Notes: generated from the sequence alone by a model not told the origin. Shown: positions 1 to 11,283, numbered from the stretch's first letter. The stretch: DNA of 64,000 nucleotides from Halichoerus grypus (GCF_964656455.1 NC_135718.1:48112014-48176013); one strand, 5' to 3'. Translations and numbers: made by a program.

Positions 1-928
1 GTGGCAAGAAAGGTCCGGGGGAGCAGTACTGGTGGTTCCAGACCTCATGCTTTACCTGTGCCTTACAATTATTTGTATCCTTGCAATTATTAGTAAAGCT
101 TAAAACTAGGTAAGGTCTCTGATTCTTACGAACCTGATCTGACAATCTGCCCCTTCGTATTTTATCTCCAAGACAGAAGCTTACTAACCTTTGTCATGAT
201 CTTTTGAATTTTCTGGGATGGAGCCAGGCTTGAGAAGTGGCTACTTCATCTTGCTGATGAGTGAGTATCTAGAGACAAGAGAGGGGCCATGAAAGGCTTT
301 GTGTGCTGGCCTAAGATTTTGTCTAAACAGAAGCAAGAGGACAACAGGCCTGAATATAGGGGAGTGACAAGGTTAGACCGAAGCCCTGAAGAAGCTCCTA
401 GGTGACTGTGTGGAAACCAAATGGTAGAAAGCAAGCTTGGAGGCAGAGAACCCAAGTAGGGGCTCATCTGGGAAAAAATCATGGAGCCCTGGACAGCACA
501 GTGGCAGAGGGAATGAAGAGCAACTGGAGAATCTGAGACCTATTTAGGAGTTAAGAATATATAGAACTTGGAAACTGATTGGGTCTTTGATGGGCATCAG
601 TGAGAAAAGAGGGGATCAAAGCTTCTCACCTGGATAACCAGGTGGGTAATGGTGCCAGTGACAGGGAAGGGGAACATGGGGACAGGCAGGCATGGAGAAG
701 ATGAGAGGTTCTGCTTTGAACATTTCAAGTGTCTCTGGCACATCCTCATGGAGCTGTCTTGTAGGCAGAAGGATATGTGCTTCTGAGGCTCAAAAGCAAG
801 GACTGGGCTAGATAGAAGTGGCCTCTAGGTGACAGCTGATGCCTTGAGCCAGGTGAGATTTCAAAAGAAAGTGAACAGTGAGGAGTGAAAAGGCCCAAGC
901 CAAGGACCACTGATGATTACGGCAAGAT

Positions 929-1112
929 TTCACAAAATGTGCTCGATAGACCATGTGCATCAGATGCCCAAGAGGACTGGTAAAATGCAGATTCCTGAGA
1001 AAACCACCAAGTCAAAATGTACAGGGTGTGGGCCCAAGAATCTGATCTGCATTTTTAACAACTCCTCCCCCACCACTGATTTCTAGGCGCCATGAAGTTT
1101 GGAAATCACAGA
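929..1112 (+). mobile_element. MER5A-like hAT DNA transposon fossil
   Basis: Non-autonomous Charlie-group element. The line from TTTCACAAAATGTGCTCG through ATGCAGATTCCTGAG and GGGCCCAAGAATCTGATCTGC to AAGTTTGGAAATCAC follows the order of a MER5A copy, including the near-terminal inverted repeats. Strand label refers to the orientation that begins TTCTCAAAGTGTGG in the family and is tentative. Confidence 0.6.
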
Positions 1113-1354
1113 GGTGAGGAACAGATAGAGGGAGAATATTGCCAAAGGAGTCAGAGAAGGAAGAGAAGAGAGAAGAAGAAAATAGGATAATTTAGCATCC
1201 TGAAAACCAAGGGAAGAGGTTTTGCAGAAGGGAACTGGTGAGTGTGTCAAATGTTTCTGCAAGTGGGAGTAAAATAAGGCCTGAGAACTGTCCCTCGGAT
1301 CTGGTAATACGGAGGCCACGGGTGACTTTGTCCAGAGCACTCTCGGAAGAGTAT

Positions 1355-1588
1355 GGGGGCAGTAGCCCTTTTTTTTTTTTTTTTTAAAGATTTTATGTAT
1401 TCATTTGCGAGAGAGACAGAAAGAGAACAAGCAGGGGGAGAGGCAGAGGGAGAGGGAGAAGCAGACTCCCTGCTGAGCAAGGAGCCCGATGCGGGACTCG
1501 ATCCCAGGACCCTGGGATCATGACCTGAGCCGAAGGCAGACGCTTAACCATCTGAGCCACCCAGGCGCCCGGGGGCAGTAGCCCTTTT
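1355..1588 (-). mobile_element. Can-SINE (tRNA-derived) with target-site duplication
   Basis: On the minus strand the element reads GCGCCTGGGTGGCTCAG, then the box B-like GGGATCGAG region, a CT-rich part and an A-rich tail; on the plus strand the tail appears first as a T run at 1371-1385. The body is 1373-1570. A perfect 18 bp duplication, GGGGGCAGTAGCCCTTTT, lies at 1355-1372 and 1571-1588. This marks an L1-mediated insertion young enough to keep an unmutated duplication. Confidence 0.95.
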
Positions 1589-1999
1589 GAAATGGACTGT
1601 GGGGTACATGTGAGGTGACGAAAGAGGGAGGGAGAGTGAAGACCATCCTCTCAAATCCGGCTGCAAACAGAGGTGAGGAACTCGGGGCGGGGGGTGCAGA
1701 GGGAGTGGAAGGAAAGCTCTCCATTTAAAGATGAAGAAGATACAAACATAACTAAATGCTGATGGGACTCCTTAGTAAAGGGAAGGCATGAAGATAGAGC
1801 CAAGAGAGGCCCTTAAGACAGCAGCAAGTGATGGCATGAGCCTTGCTCCAATAGAGCCCTGGAGAACAAGACGGGATGGCAGATGATGTCTTTAAATTTG
1901 GAATTGTGGTGGCAAGAGACTGGCATTCCCATCTGACGTCTTCTGTTTTTTCTGCAAAGCAGGACATGAGGTCAAGTGCAGAGAGAATGAGGTGGAGGT

Positions 2000-3440
2000 G
2001 ATAGCAGAGATTTGTTGCAAAGGGGATAAAGCAAGGGAAATGAGCTCATGCTAATGATGTCCACTGTTCCAATGGTCAATATGCCTTGGCTCAAAATGTA
2101 TCACAGAGTTGTGATGATTTCGTCCAGGTCAACAGAGCCTGGCCAGAAAAATGTCCTATCTCTCTACAGTCACCACACTTACGCTCTTCTAAGTCACATA
2201 AAGCAAGAGAGCCAGCAGTGAGTAGATCTTTGCTTCTCCAAGTGGCTCCTCAGAGCAGCAGGATGAGGACAACCACTCCTGATCTGCAGTCTCGGGGAGG
2301 GACCAGAGGAAGACTCGCCCACCTCTCTGGAGCACAGGAGTGGGGGCTGCTGCTTCCGGGCTCAGTCCTAGTCATTCAGAAATGCTTTGGGAGACAGCTC
2401 ACAACCTCCCTAGTCCTAAAAAGCCACATCCCTGCAAACGGGGGTCATCTCAGCCAAACCCTGCCATATGGAGGGTCATGATAACACATCTACCCTGAGT
2501 TGTGCTCACCCGGGAGGAGCAAAGCCCAGATGAGACAAGACCCAACTGTGGGTCCAGAGGTGGAAGAATCAGAGGGATTATAACTGCTGGTACATCTTTT
2601 TCCTTTGTGTTCACAACTTCCAAATAAAGAGGCCGTTTTTCCTTCTTGAGTGTCTGATGTCTCATATTCAATGCCATCAAGACCTGCAGGGGGTCTCACA
2701 GGAATTAAAATGGGCTCCGTGCAAATTACTCAAGTGAACCCTGAAGCCAATCAGCAGTACCCAGTGTAGAGGTTCAACAGAGGCAGGAAAGGAGGCTGGC
2801 TGGCAGCTTGGCGGTGCAGTCCCTGTGTCCTGGCAGTGGGTCTCCCCTTGCTCGGCCTCAGTGCCTCCCGAGGAGTTGTGTAATGGGAGGGCCTGCCCCC
2901 ACCCCGACCTCATCCATCAGAATCTGTGGGGTAGGCCCACCAGCGACACCGATACCGTCTCAACCTTGAGAGCCCTGGGCCAGGGCCTGACCCAGCCCTG
3001 CAAACCAGAATGCAGAGTCATTGGTACCCAGACTTTGACAGGCTCCAGGATGCTGACTCATAGCTCACAAGCTTGATGACCCAAACCCAAATCCCAGCAT
3101 AGTCACTGCAGAAGGTTCAGCTGTCTGACCAACACATTCTCTTCTGAGTGGCTCGTGTTACAGGAAGTCCAAGCACTAGAGCACTGCTAGGGGAACCGGT
3201 AAGGTCAGGCTGGGACGTGTCCTTCTTCGTGACAGACAGAGGCCTGCCAGGTGGGCCAGAGGCCTGGGCCAGCCATTCAGGGCCCTGGCGGCGTGTGCCT
3301 ATGGGCTACCCCATTTCCTCTGTTCCTATTAAGGGCTGACAAGACTCCCTTCTGTTGCGTTCAGACTTCACGTACGTTCAGCCAGTGATTTCTAAGTTAT
3401 CTTGACCCCCTCACTCTTGAAGGTGACTTTGTGTCTTTGT
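2000..3440. other. No gene or recognised repeat
   Basis: Mixed-composition sequence. A 131-codon open frame at 2086-2481 (+) has no recognisable domain, biased composition or splice context, and is the length expected by chance. The segment 2920-3010 vaguely resembles a MER5-type fragment, but not well enough to call. Confidence 0.4.
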
Positions 3441-3454
3441 TCTGCTCCATTTTA

Positions 3455-3625
3455 TGGGTTATTGTCTTTGTTGAATGCTCAGAGGGCCAGTGAATCCCCA
3501 TCACATTCAAATCCTTGGGGGCACTTCATAGTTTTAGGGTACTGCCTCATCCCCATTCACACGTAAGGGAACTGAGGCCACCCAGGTGAGGTGTCAGGTC
3601 CAGGGCCATGTGGCTTCCTCCTGCA
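3455..3625 (-). repeat. MIR-like SINE fragment
   Basis: Contains CCCCATTCACACGTAAGGGAACTGAGGC, the diagnostic inverted form of the MIR core (plus-strand form CCTCAGTTTCC...). Diverged. Confidence 0.4.
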
Positions 3626-3676
3626 AAAGGCTGAGGTCTATGCCAAGTAAGTGAGGATGGGAAAGCAAGAACAGGC

Positions 3677-3689
3677 GGGGGGGGGGGGG
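3677..3689 (+). repeat. G homopolymer, 13 nt
   Basis: Thirteen consecutive G, one of several long G or C runs in the window. Confidence 0.95.
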
Positions 3690-4099
3690 AGGGCGCATAT
3701 TAAGGAGAGCAATGAGGTAAGGCCTCTAGCTTGGAGAGTGGGTAGGTGGAATGATACTAAGGAGACTGGGATGGCATGAGAATGTTTGGGTGACTGGGTA
3801 GAGGAGGAGAGCCATGCTACCCCTCAACCAGCCAGACAATCAACACATTTACTGAGGACCATGCTGGGTGCTACAAGAGGGGCAAAGACAGGAGTGGACC
3901 TGGGCCATGACAGAGCCTTCAGAACACAGAAGGCCAATGCTTAACCCTGGTGTGATGAACTATTTTGCACTGTTCCTGGTGAGCACTAATCTGAGCTCTT
4001 CTTTCAAGACAGTAAGGAGCTCCCAGGGGACTAGGTAGTCTGCCTGCAGCTTAGGCGTCCCTGCTGAGGGACCCGCCCTGCCACTATCAAGGAAACTAT

Positions 4100-4655
4100 C
4101 AATCAAAACTCTCTACTGTCAGCTTAAACTGGCTTACTCCAAAAAAGGAACGGGAGACTCATATGGCAGAAGACTACAAGTAGGTCTTCTGGCTTCGGGC
4201 CCAGCTAGATCCACACCCTCTGGAGCCAGTGTTTGCTCTCTTGCTCTCTGGTTCTTTCTCTGTTCTGTCTCCCTGCTTTGTTTCCCTCTGTGCTGCAGTC
4301 ATGCTCAGGCACACTCTCCCGACTTGCGGGACTCCAAAAGCTCCAGGTTGATAACATCACAACCTCAAATCCAGAAAGAGATTTCTCTCCTTTTCACCAC
4401 CCCACACAGGTGCCAACATTGGGCTAACTTTGCCCACTCACCCATTCCCTGGACCAATTACTGTGCTGGGGGAGTGTGATGCACGGATTGGCCAGGTCTG
4501 GGTCACACGCCCACTCTGGAGTCATCACACATGATCCATAAGGACTCAGAGTGGGGAGAGAGTGGATTCTCAAAGAAAAGGAAGTCCTATTGCCAGAAGG
4601 AAGAGAGGCATATTGGGCAGACCACCGATGCCTACTACTGTAATAAGCAAAGCTC
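4100..4655 (+). repeat. Old interspersed repeat, family not resolved
   Basis: The order of segments matches a common mammalian interspersed repeat. It runs CTTAAACTGGCTTACTCC, then a CT-rich block (4230-4300), CAGGCACACTCTCC, a GATTGGCCAGGTCTGGGTCACACG segment near 4480-4508, and finally TATTGCCAGAAGG...GGGCAG near 4590-4620. I recognise the consensus but cannot name the family. The CT-rich block ending in CTGCAG at about 4290-4298 looks like a splice acceptor but belongs to the repeat. Confidence 0.5.
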
Positions 4656-4659
4656 CCTG

Positions 4660-5435
4660 TCTGGGTCCAAGGCCAGAGCAGTGATAACCAGAGGCCTCTG
4701 GGTCCAGGGCTACATCCTAAGAGCATTAGCCCATTCTCCTCTCTAGGGCTGAAACAGCTCTGCTAGCACCCACAGAGTGCAGTCTCCCCGCTGCCACCCC
4801 AGCAGAACAGACCCCAAAGGTTTTAGGGTGTCTGCTGGGGGAGAAAACATGGAAAGACAGAGACGGGACAGAACCACTCCCAGGGTTCTTGGTCTTACTA
4901 AAAACTACAGCAAGAAGGAGCTGAGTTTGCCAGAACATGGTCAGTACCAGAAGGATGCACAGGTGGGTGTCACCTGGGGCAAAGGAGAAAGGGAGGTTGT
5001 AGTAAAGTGGGTCTGGAAGAGAACAGGACACATCTGCAAGGCGAAGGAGAGGCTTTGAGGGAGGCCAGAGGAATGAGGCTGTCATGGGTGTGGCCCCCTT
5101 CAGAAGGATGAAAATAGAAAACCGTTTAGAGATCTTGCTGCCTCCAGGCAGGGAAGCAAGGGTCTCAGGTTTAGCACCTGGACTTTTAATCACCTCCCCT
5201 CCTGGCTAGTTAAGAGCAAAGACTGACAGCTAGAAAAAGTCACATTAGTACCGTGGCAGCCTCAGACTGCCCTTTAGGGAACCGTGGGCCCTCCTCCAGG
5301 AAGCCTGCCCTGCATACACACCCTCCCACAGCCCTGGGGATCGCCTCTCTCCCCTCAGTTCCCAAGCCTGCCCTATCTCACCTGTTGCTTCCATGAGCCA
5401 CTTCATGTTGGAGGGTCTTGTCTCCTTGACTGCAT
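4660..5435. other. No gene or confident repeat
   Basis: Unique-looking sequence. Short overlapping frames on both strands (up to 155 codons, 4726-5193 minus) show no domain or signal. Confidence 0.4.
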
Positions 5436-5439
5436 CTTA

Positions 5440-5602
5440 GACCAGTTCACAACACAGCACAGGTCAGAATCACCTAGGGTGCTGACCCCTGTCCATCCCT
5501 GGACATTCTGATTTGGTAGTCTGGGCTGGGTCTCAGGCATCTGTAGGCTCAGTAGGCTCCTTGGGGAATTCTGAAGGTGAGGCAAGTCGAAGAACCACCG
5601 TC
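5440..5602 (+). mobile_element. MER5-like hAT fragment
   Basis: AGGTCAGAATCACCTAGGG, ATTCTGATTTGGTAGTCTGGG, CAGGCATCTGTAG and a terminal GAAGAACCACCG resemble the ordered landmarks of a MER5-family element (family end form GAGAACCACTG). Confidence 0.5.
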
Positions 5603-5679
5603 AGATTCCACACGTGGATTGCTAGGAGGGACCTTCTCCCCTATGAAGTGTGAGCAGTCAGCATGCTCAGGGGTTAGCG

Positions 5680-5885
5680 CACTGTGGCCCAAAGGCCCAA
5701 TCCAGCTCTGCTGCTTGTTCTTGTAAATAAAGCTTTATTTCATTTACATATGGGCCTCGGCGGCTCTCAAGGTTCATCATGGCGGAGTCGAGCAGTTGTG
5801 GCGGAAACCTTACGGCCTGGAGAGTCAAAAACAGTTCCTATCTGGTCTTTTCCACATAGAGTGTGCCAGCCCTGGAATCAGGGGA
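5680..5885 (-). mobile_element. hAT-like DNA transposon fossil
   Basis: Segments CTGTGGCCCAAAGGCCCAATCCAGC, AAATAAAGCTTTATTT and TATCTGGTCTTTTCCACATAGAGTGTGCCAG are ordered as in a common mammalian non-autonomous DNA element whose other strand begins GGGTTGGCAAAC. The exact subfamily is not resolved. Confidence 0.5.
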
Positions 5886-6892
5886 CAATCTCTGAGGCCC
5901 AAAAATATGTCTCTTGGTGGAAGATTTACAGCCAGAAAAACCTGCTTCTTCCTCTCTGCGGCGCTCGCGCCCCCACCCCTCCCTGTCGGGACTGTGCAGC
6001 GGGTGTCTGTTGTTCCCCCCACTCAGAATCCCTTCTTCTGGAAACAGCCTCCTACCTCGGGGAACACCGGGTCCTCATTGGAGGAACACGACTCGTAATA
6101 CAACTGTCAATCAAAACGCCCCGCCTCCTCCGTGGGCACGTGACCCCCGCTGAGCCAATCCTGCAGCTTGAACCTTGAGCTGAGCCAAGAACCGGGGCTG
6201 GCCCTGGGATCTTCTCCCTCCCAGTGGCAGAGCCTAAAGGGACACTGGGCACCCCGCTCCCTGGTCCGTGGGGCTGCCCTGCTCGGCCCGGTCAGGGCTG
6301 ATTCTTCAGCCATTTCTGTGACTCTGTGGGCGGCCCTGACTCCTCCCAAAATATTCCTTTTATCGTAAGTTAGAGTTTAAACCACCTGCTTATTACTCCC
6401 AAAAAGCCCAATTGATGCCAAACGCAGGGGTTGGACCAGGCCTTGGGGTATGGATCTGCCCGTTCCACAGACGGACACCTGGCCTCTAGAGAGGAAAGGT
6501 GACAATGGTAAGAACGAGAATCCAGACCTCCCGTGCGCGGTTCTCACATCTACTCCCATCAAAGCATCACCGACCCCTGCAGCATCAGACAGCGTCAATC
6601 CCGACATACTGAAATCTTTTTTGGAAATTAATAAACATATAACACGGAGCACTCCCCACACAGAGAGCAAGAATGACAACTCTATAGAAAGAACGATCCC
6701 CAACGAGAGCTGTGTGTGTGTGGTATAATATCAGGAATTAAAAAGCGTCAAAAGATCAAGTGGGAGGAACATGAAATATGAATGGGATGAAAGACACATT
6801 TCTGTGCACGGAATAATAACTCTAATGAGTTTCCTCACCAAAGTCCCGCATCATGAAGTACAAAAGCAGGGCAAGGGACTGAGGAGGGAAAT

Positions 6893-6914
6893 GGGGGCGG
6901 GGGGGTGCAGGGGG
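6893..6914 (+). other. Potential G-quadruplex
   Basis: G5-C-G7-TGCA-G5. The seven-G run can supply two G-tracts, giving four tracts with short loops. Confidence 0.5.
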
Positions 6915-7019
6915 AGGCTTTGTGTGTGAGAGCGAGATTAGCAGGTGGGTAGGGGAGGAAAAGACAAGAGCAGAAAGAACTGTCAGTGCTGGGCTGTGAG
7001 TCCTGACACGAGTCATTAG

Positions 7020-7032
7020 CCCCCCCCCCCCC
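7020..7032 (+). repeat. C homopolymer, 13 nt
   Basis: Thirteen consecutive C. Confidence 0.9.
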
Positions 7033-8094
7033 AGCCATGAGGCAGCTCCCAGGCACAGGGACAGCAGGGTCCTCTGGACCCAGGGCAGCTGGCAGGCCCC
7101 AGAGTACCCTGGAGTCCCACCGCCCTAGAGCAGATGGCCTGGGGCAACCCCAACCCCCCGAAAGGAAGGCAGTGTAGGTGCCCCCCAGCTGGCAAAGCAC
7201 CTCTGCTGACTCTGCTCACCCAGACGGGGAGCCCGTGTTGGTAATTCCTTGATGCTGTGGAGTCTCCCCAAAGAGCCAGAAGTAACGACATATAGAGGGA
7301 CTTGGTGTGAGCTCCAAAGGCAGACAGACCATAGCTACCAACTTGGGGACTGCCACCTCCTGGAAGAGACTCTGAGCCGGGGACTTATGTCTACACTCCA
7401 GCTTCCTCACAGCTAAGGTCAGGATGCTCCATCTTCCCGAGCATTCCTGGAGGGTTAAATGAGACGACACACAAAAGCCTCCTAGCCCAGTCTCGAAGGG
7501 GGTGGCCAATAACCATCAGTTCCCTTCCCCTCACCCACAGCTCGTCAGACACACAGTAAGCCATCCAGTCAATTGTTGCTCCCAATGTTATTCAGAGCCC
7601 ATCATCTCGTGAGATGCTCACAGAGCCCTGGGATATAGGAAAAGCCCAGGCTGCTCTTCACACCAGACAGAGAAAGCAGCTGCAGCCGAACAGCAGAGAA
7701 GAAAGACATCTATCTCTATCCCTCATCGCCCTGAGCCAGTGGCAAGGTGGGGACCTGGTGCCAGGCATGCCCATGCAGAGCCAGCCCAGAGCGCCCAGGT
7801 TGCAATGACCTGGAACAGGTGCATTTCCATGACAACCCTCTGCTTCCACAGTCACTGTCATCTTCCTCCTATACACGGAAACCCTCAAAATGCCCAGGCA
7901 GAGCATCCATTGACTTCTCAGCAGCCAGCTCACCCAAGGGGCACAAAAGGAAGATCTGTGGCACTTCAAGCATGGCTGAGTTCTGTGGAGACAAGCACGT
8001 GGCTACAAGAGGCAGAGATAGAAGTTTCTGCTTTGTCTGCATCGCCAGGCCAACATGCTGGGAAAATAGTAACAATGATATTAGTAACAAAATG

Positions 8095-8330
8095 TAAACG
8101 GCACTTACTGTGGATCAAGGACTCCCCATATTTGAGCTCCTTTAATCCTCATGATAACCATAGCAGAGAGAGATGACCATTATCTCTATTTTACAAAAAA
8201 AGAAACCGGGGCACAGAGAGGTTAAGGAACTTGTCCAAGGTCACAGCTAGTAAGCGGAGGTGGGGGCGTGAGACTCAAGCCCAGGTTGTCTGGTTCTAGA
8301 GTCCATGTTCCTAACCCTGGAGGACTGCGT
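8095..8330 (-). repeat. MIR SINE
   Basis: Well-preserved inverted MIR: CTCCTTTAATCCTCATGATAACC, ATTTTACAAAAAAAGAAACC, GAGAGGTTAAGGAACTTG and CCAAGGTCACAGCTAGTAAG in the expected order, ending with TCTAGAGTCCATGTTCCTAACC. Confidence 0.85.
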
Positions 8331-8334
8331 GGTA

Positions 8335-8945
8335 TTAAACAAGCCTATCGGAGGAGGGGGCTGGGTTAGAGGGAGGCTGGGAGGTGCGGCTCAGTAAGTC
8401 CCACCTGGAAAGAGAGCAGAGGGTAGAGTCGGAGGAGGCTTTTGTTTGACATCCTAGATGCCATTCAGGACAGACAGGGAAGGGCCTGAGGCTTCAGAAG
8501 GTAACAAAGTCCTGGAACTTTTGTGACATCCCAGGGTTGTTATTGTCCCCTAACTGCGCTCCCATCATGATCAGCAACAACGCGGTTACACCAGGCAAGC
8601 CTCTGGCCTGGCCAGGAAGGAAGCTGTGGGGCTGACTGCCACCTGCCCTGCGTGTGGCCATGGGGGGACACGATGGATGTCCATACCCATGGAAGCCAAA
8701 GCGGGTTGGGCTGATATGTAAGTGGGGCCTCAGAACTGGGGCAGGAGATCCAAGCCAAATCAGGACACCAGCTGTACTTAAATAATTCAGTTGTGACATT
8801 ATTTGTTTAATATCACCCAGTTGGCTTCCAGGGAGAAAGTGAGCAGATGTGTGTCTGTCCTGTTCGGCTTATGACCCCAGGTCCTGGCTTAGAGAATGAT
8901 GCATAGTAGGTACTCAGTAAACATTTATGAAACAAATGGGCAAAG
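8335..8945. other. No gene; short L2/MIR-type tail near the end
   Basis: Nothing recognised to 8870. The stretch 8875-8935 (CATAGTAGGTACTCAGTAAACATT) is the 3' end form shared by MIR and L2. Confidence 0.45.
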
Positions 8946-8953
8946 AGAATAAG

Positions 8954-9170
8954 CTGGTGTTTCTCCACCTCAGCACCATGGACATTTGGGGCTAGATCAT
9001 TCTTGTTGAGGGCCCTGTCCTGTGCATTGCAGGATGTTTAGCAGCATCTCTGGCCTCAAACCACTAGACGCCAGCAGTATCCCCTCCCACTCATAACAAC
9101 CCAAAATGTCTCCAGACATTTTTGCCAAATATCTCCTGGGAGGCAAAACTGCCCCCAGTTGAGAACCACT
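8954..9170 (-). mobile_element. MER20 hAT-Charlie DNA transposon, near full length
   Basis: Reads GGACATTTGGGGCTAGATCATTC, CTGTCCTGTGCATTGCAGGATGTTTAGCAGCATC and ATGTCTCCAGACATTTTTGCC, and ends GTTGAGAACCACT, with an inverted counterpart at the left end. The flanks AGAATAAG (8946-8953) and AATATAAG (9171-9178) match at 6 of 8 positions, consistent with a decayed 8 bp hAT target-site duplication. Confidence 0.85.
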
Positions 9171-9179
9171 AATATAAGC

Positions 9180-9875
9180 CAACGTCCTTAGCTAGTGCCA
9201 CTAATTGAACAAGGGAAGCCAAATTGAATTTACTCATCCAATGGGCAGTAGGGGATCTGAGCACCAGAAGCCAAGAAGGACTGAGAGAAGGTGTGAAACC
9301 AGGGGCAATGCACAGAGCTCTCAGATGATTAGCAAGAATGGAGCCCGCATTGCCTTTTCTGCTGCGAGCCACCAGGGGGGATTCCCGCTGACTTGACCAT
9401 CCAGAATCAGGGCAGGTGAGAAAGAGAAGGGGGTGGCAGTGGCCAGGAGGACAGAGAAGCAGACTGAGACCAGACACTGGAATGAGGACAGAAGCAGCCC
9501 CAGACTTGGGCCCAAGACCAGACCGGGCAGCAGAAATCCCCATGCAGTTTCCTGACAAGGGGCCTTTTGACAGGTGGCCTTGCAACAGAGACCCTCTCTT
9601 GTCTGCGCTTTGAAGCCTGCCCTGTGAAACGTGGCCTCGCACCCAGGAGGCCCGTGGATCAAGGTGGTCTCGGCAGATCTACTTGGAGGGATTAGCTGGT
9701 GACATTACAACTACATGGCTACATGATGGCCTCGTTATTATTACACACACTCTTTCCCTGTCTAAGCTTCTGAACCCTGATTTGTTTATTTCTGAAAACT
9801 GTTTTTCACCAAGACACCAAGCTGGGCTACGAGAGATAGCACTGACTCAGCCATTTCCCTATCCTCGGCATAAAA
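9180..9875. other. No gene or recognised repeat
   Basis: The frame 9169-9642 (minus, 157 codons) is matched by shorter open frames on the other strand and has no recognisable product. Confidence 0.4.
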
Positions 9876-9879
9876 GGGT

Positions 9880-9980
9880 CTAAAAAGAATAATTTAAGCT
9901 TCTCTGGAGTGAGATCATTTAATGAATCTTCTCGATGCTAAGAGGTTTTATATGCCTTTTTAAAAACCCTTCCCCAAGCA
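9880..9980. promoter_or_regulatory. Short AT-rich conserved-element candidate
   Basis: AT-rich island (AATAATTTAAGC, TCATTTAATGAATC) between GC-richer flanks, with no repeat identity recognised. Weak. Confidence 0.2.
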
Positions 9981-10614
9981 CAGGGCTATGATATTACCTT
10001 GGAGAGCAAAGAGATGAAGTGATACACGTATGCACAGCACACAGGGAGGAAGGAGGTGGTTTCCTTGGCAACAGCATCCATGTTCTGGCTTCCCTTGGCT
10101 AAATTGGAATATATTGAAATCTCTGCTTTGGGCACCTCTCTTACGAAGGGAAATGAGTGGTTTTCTATGCAGGCACTCTCAGAAACCATGGGCCTGCAGC
10201 CGGGGAGCAATGTTCTGTGAGTCTGACACATCTGACAGGGACAAGGCAGTTAGCAAGCTGGCAAAAGCCCTCAGCCTTCGTTTGCAAAACGAAACCATCC
10301 TTTCCTGAGCCAAAGGAAAATGAAAGCAAACACAAGAGGCTTGACTGGCCCAACAGATAGGACTCCATTTCGCATGGTCTTTGTACACCCATTGCTCCAA
10401 GCTTTTCCAAATATGCCCAGCTCAATACATCAGACTCCAAAAGTCAACACACGATGCGCTGAAAATGGAGAACGGCTCTAAGGAAAATAAAGACCTACAA
10501 AAAATGTCCTCGGCTGATCTGCTCAAATCTTTGGCAGTAGGGAGGCAGCTACGGAGCCAAAACTCAGTGCCTGGCACACAGTAGGATGCCAACCTCACAT
10601 CTGTGGAATTGAAC

Positions 10615-11045
10615 TTGGAGTCAGGACAGACCTGGGTTTTTGCCCTGGCTTTGCAGTTAACATGCCACACGACTTAATACAAGTTCCATAAGCCCTGTGG
10701 CCTCAGTTTCCTCATCTAGAGAATGGACATAAATATCCCTTCCTATAGGATTGCTGGGAAGATTAAATGAGGTGCCTTCTAAAATGCTTAGCACAGGGGC
10801 GCCTGGGTGGCTCAGTCGTTAAGCGTCTGCCTTCAGCTCAGGTCATGATCCCAGGGTCCTGGGATCGAGCCCTGCATCAGGCTCCCTGCTTGGCGGGAAG
10901 CCTGCTTCTCCCTCTCCCTCTGCCCCTGCTTGTGTTCCCTCTCTCACTGTGTCTCTCTTTCTGTCAAATAAATAAAATCTTTAAAAATAAATAAATAAAT
11001 AAAATGCCTAGCACAGAGGAGGCATTCAGTAATGCTTTCTCCCCA
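10615..11045 (+). repeat. MIR SINE split by a Can-SINE
   Basis: MIR in plus orientation: GACCTGGGTTTTTGCCC, GTGGCCTCAGTTTCCTCATCTAG, AGGATTGCTGGGAAGATTAAATG, then AAAATGCTTAGCACA. After the inserted SINE (10797-11000) the MIR resumes with its tail (GCACAGAGGAGGCATTCAGTAATG). Confidence 0.8.
10781..11016 (+). mobile_element. Can-SINE inserted in MIR
   Basis: Body about 10797-11000: GCGCCTGGGTGGCTCAG head, GGGATCGAGCCC, CT-rich region and CAAATAAATAAAATCTTT tail. The duplication AAAATGC(T/C)TAGCACAG lies at 10781-10796 and 11001-11016, with one mismatch in 16. Confidence 0.95.
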
Positions 11046-11047
11046 TC

Positions 11048-11283
11048 AAGAAACAAGTAGCGGGGCGCCTGGGTGGCTCAGTTGGTTAAGCAGCTGCCTT
11101 CAGCTCGGGTCATGATCCCAGGGTCCTGGGATCGAGCCCCGTGTCGGGCTCCCTGCTCAGCAGGGAGCCTGCTTCTCCCTCTCTCTGCCTGCCTCTCTGC
11201 CTACCTGTGCTCTCTCTCTCTCTCTCTCTGTCAAATAAATAAATAAAATCTTTAAAAAAAAAAAAAAAAAAGAAACAAGTAGC
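11048..11283 (+). mobile_element. Can-SINE with CT microsatellite and A tail
   Basis: Body about 11062-11269. Head GGGGCGCCTGGGTGGCTC, body as in the other copies, a pure TC run at about 11209-11229, then AATAAAATC and an A tail of about 18 nt. The perfect 14 bp duplication AAGAAACAAGTAGC is at 11048-11061 and 11270-11283. The long pure tail and perfect duplication suggest one of the youngest copies here. Confidence 0.95.

Larger units (their letters stand above)
240..1985 (+). repeat. Old interspersed repeat (family not named), hosting two insertions
   Basis: A long low-divergence-looking purine-rich stretch that reads like a widespread mammalian repeat I recognise but cannot name with confidence. 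Landmarks are a CATGAAAGGCTTTGTGTGCTGG segment near 289, an AGGTGGGTAATGGTGCCAG segment near 640, and GTGTCAAATGTTTCTGCAAG near 1245. The sequence is interrupted by a MER5-like element (929-1112) and a Can-SINE (1373-1570), and the landmark order continues on the far side of each, so both inserted into it later. No open frame of interest. Boundaries are approximate. Confidence 0.45.
5890..8090. other. Non-genic, mostly unique; mild CpG-richer patch
   Basis: No coding signal. A patch around 5950-6300 has somewhat more CpG than its surroundings, but no promoter element or exon is visible. It also holds a G-run cluster (6893-6914) and a 13 nt C run (7020-7032). Open frames here (up to 164 codons at 5684-6178) overlap in several frames and on both strands, as GC-rich non-coding DNA does. 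Confidence 0.4.

Noticed and set aside
4230..4300. Polypyrimidine stretch ending in CTGCAG, like a splice acceptor
   Set aside because: Part of an interspersed repeat, and no downstream open exon or donor is convincing.
10796..10870. tRNA gene-like A and B boxes
   Set aside because: They belong to the tRNA-derived head of the Can-SINE, which lacks a full tRNA cloverleaf.
10767..10994. 75-codon open frame ending in a Leu/Pro-rich and Ser/Leu segment
   Set aside because: Lies within a Can-SINE; similar frames appear in the other SINE copies (19409-19661, 62663-62884).
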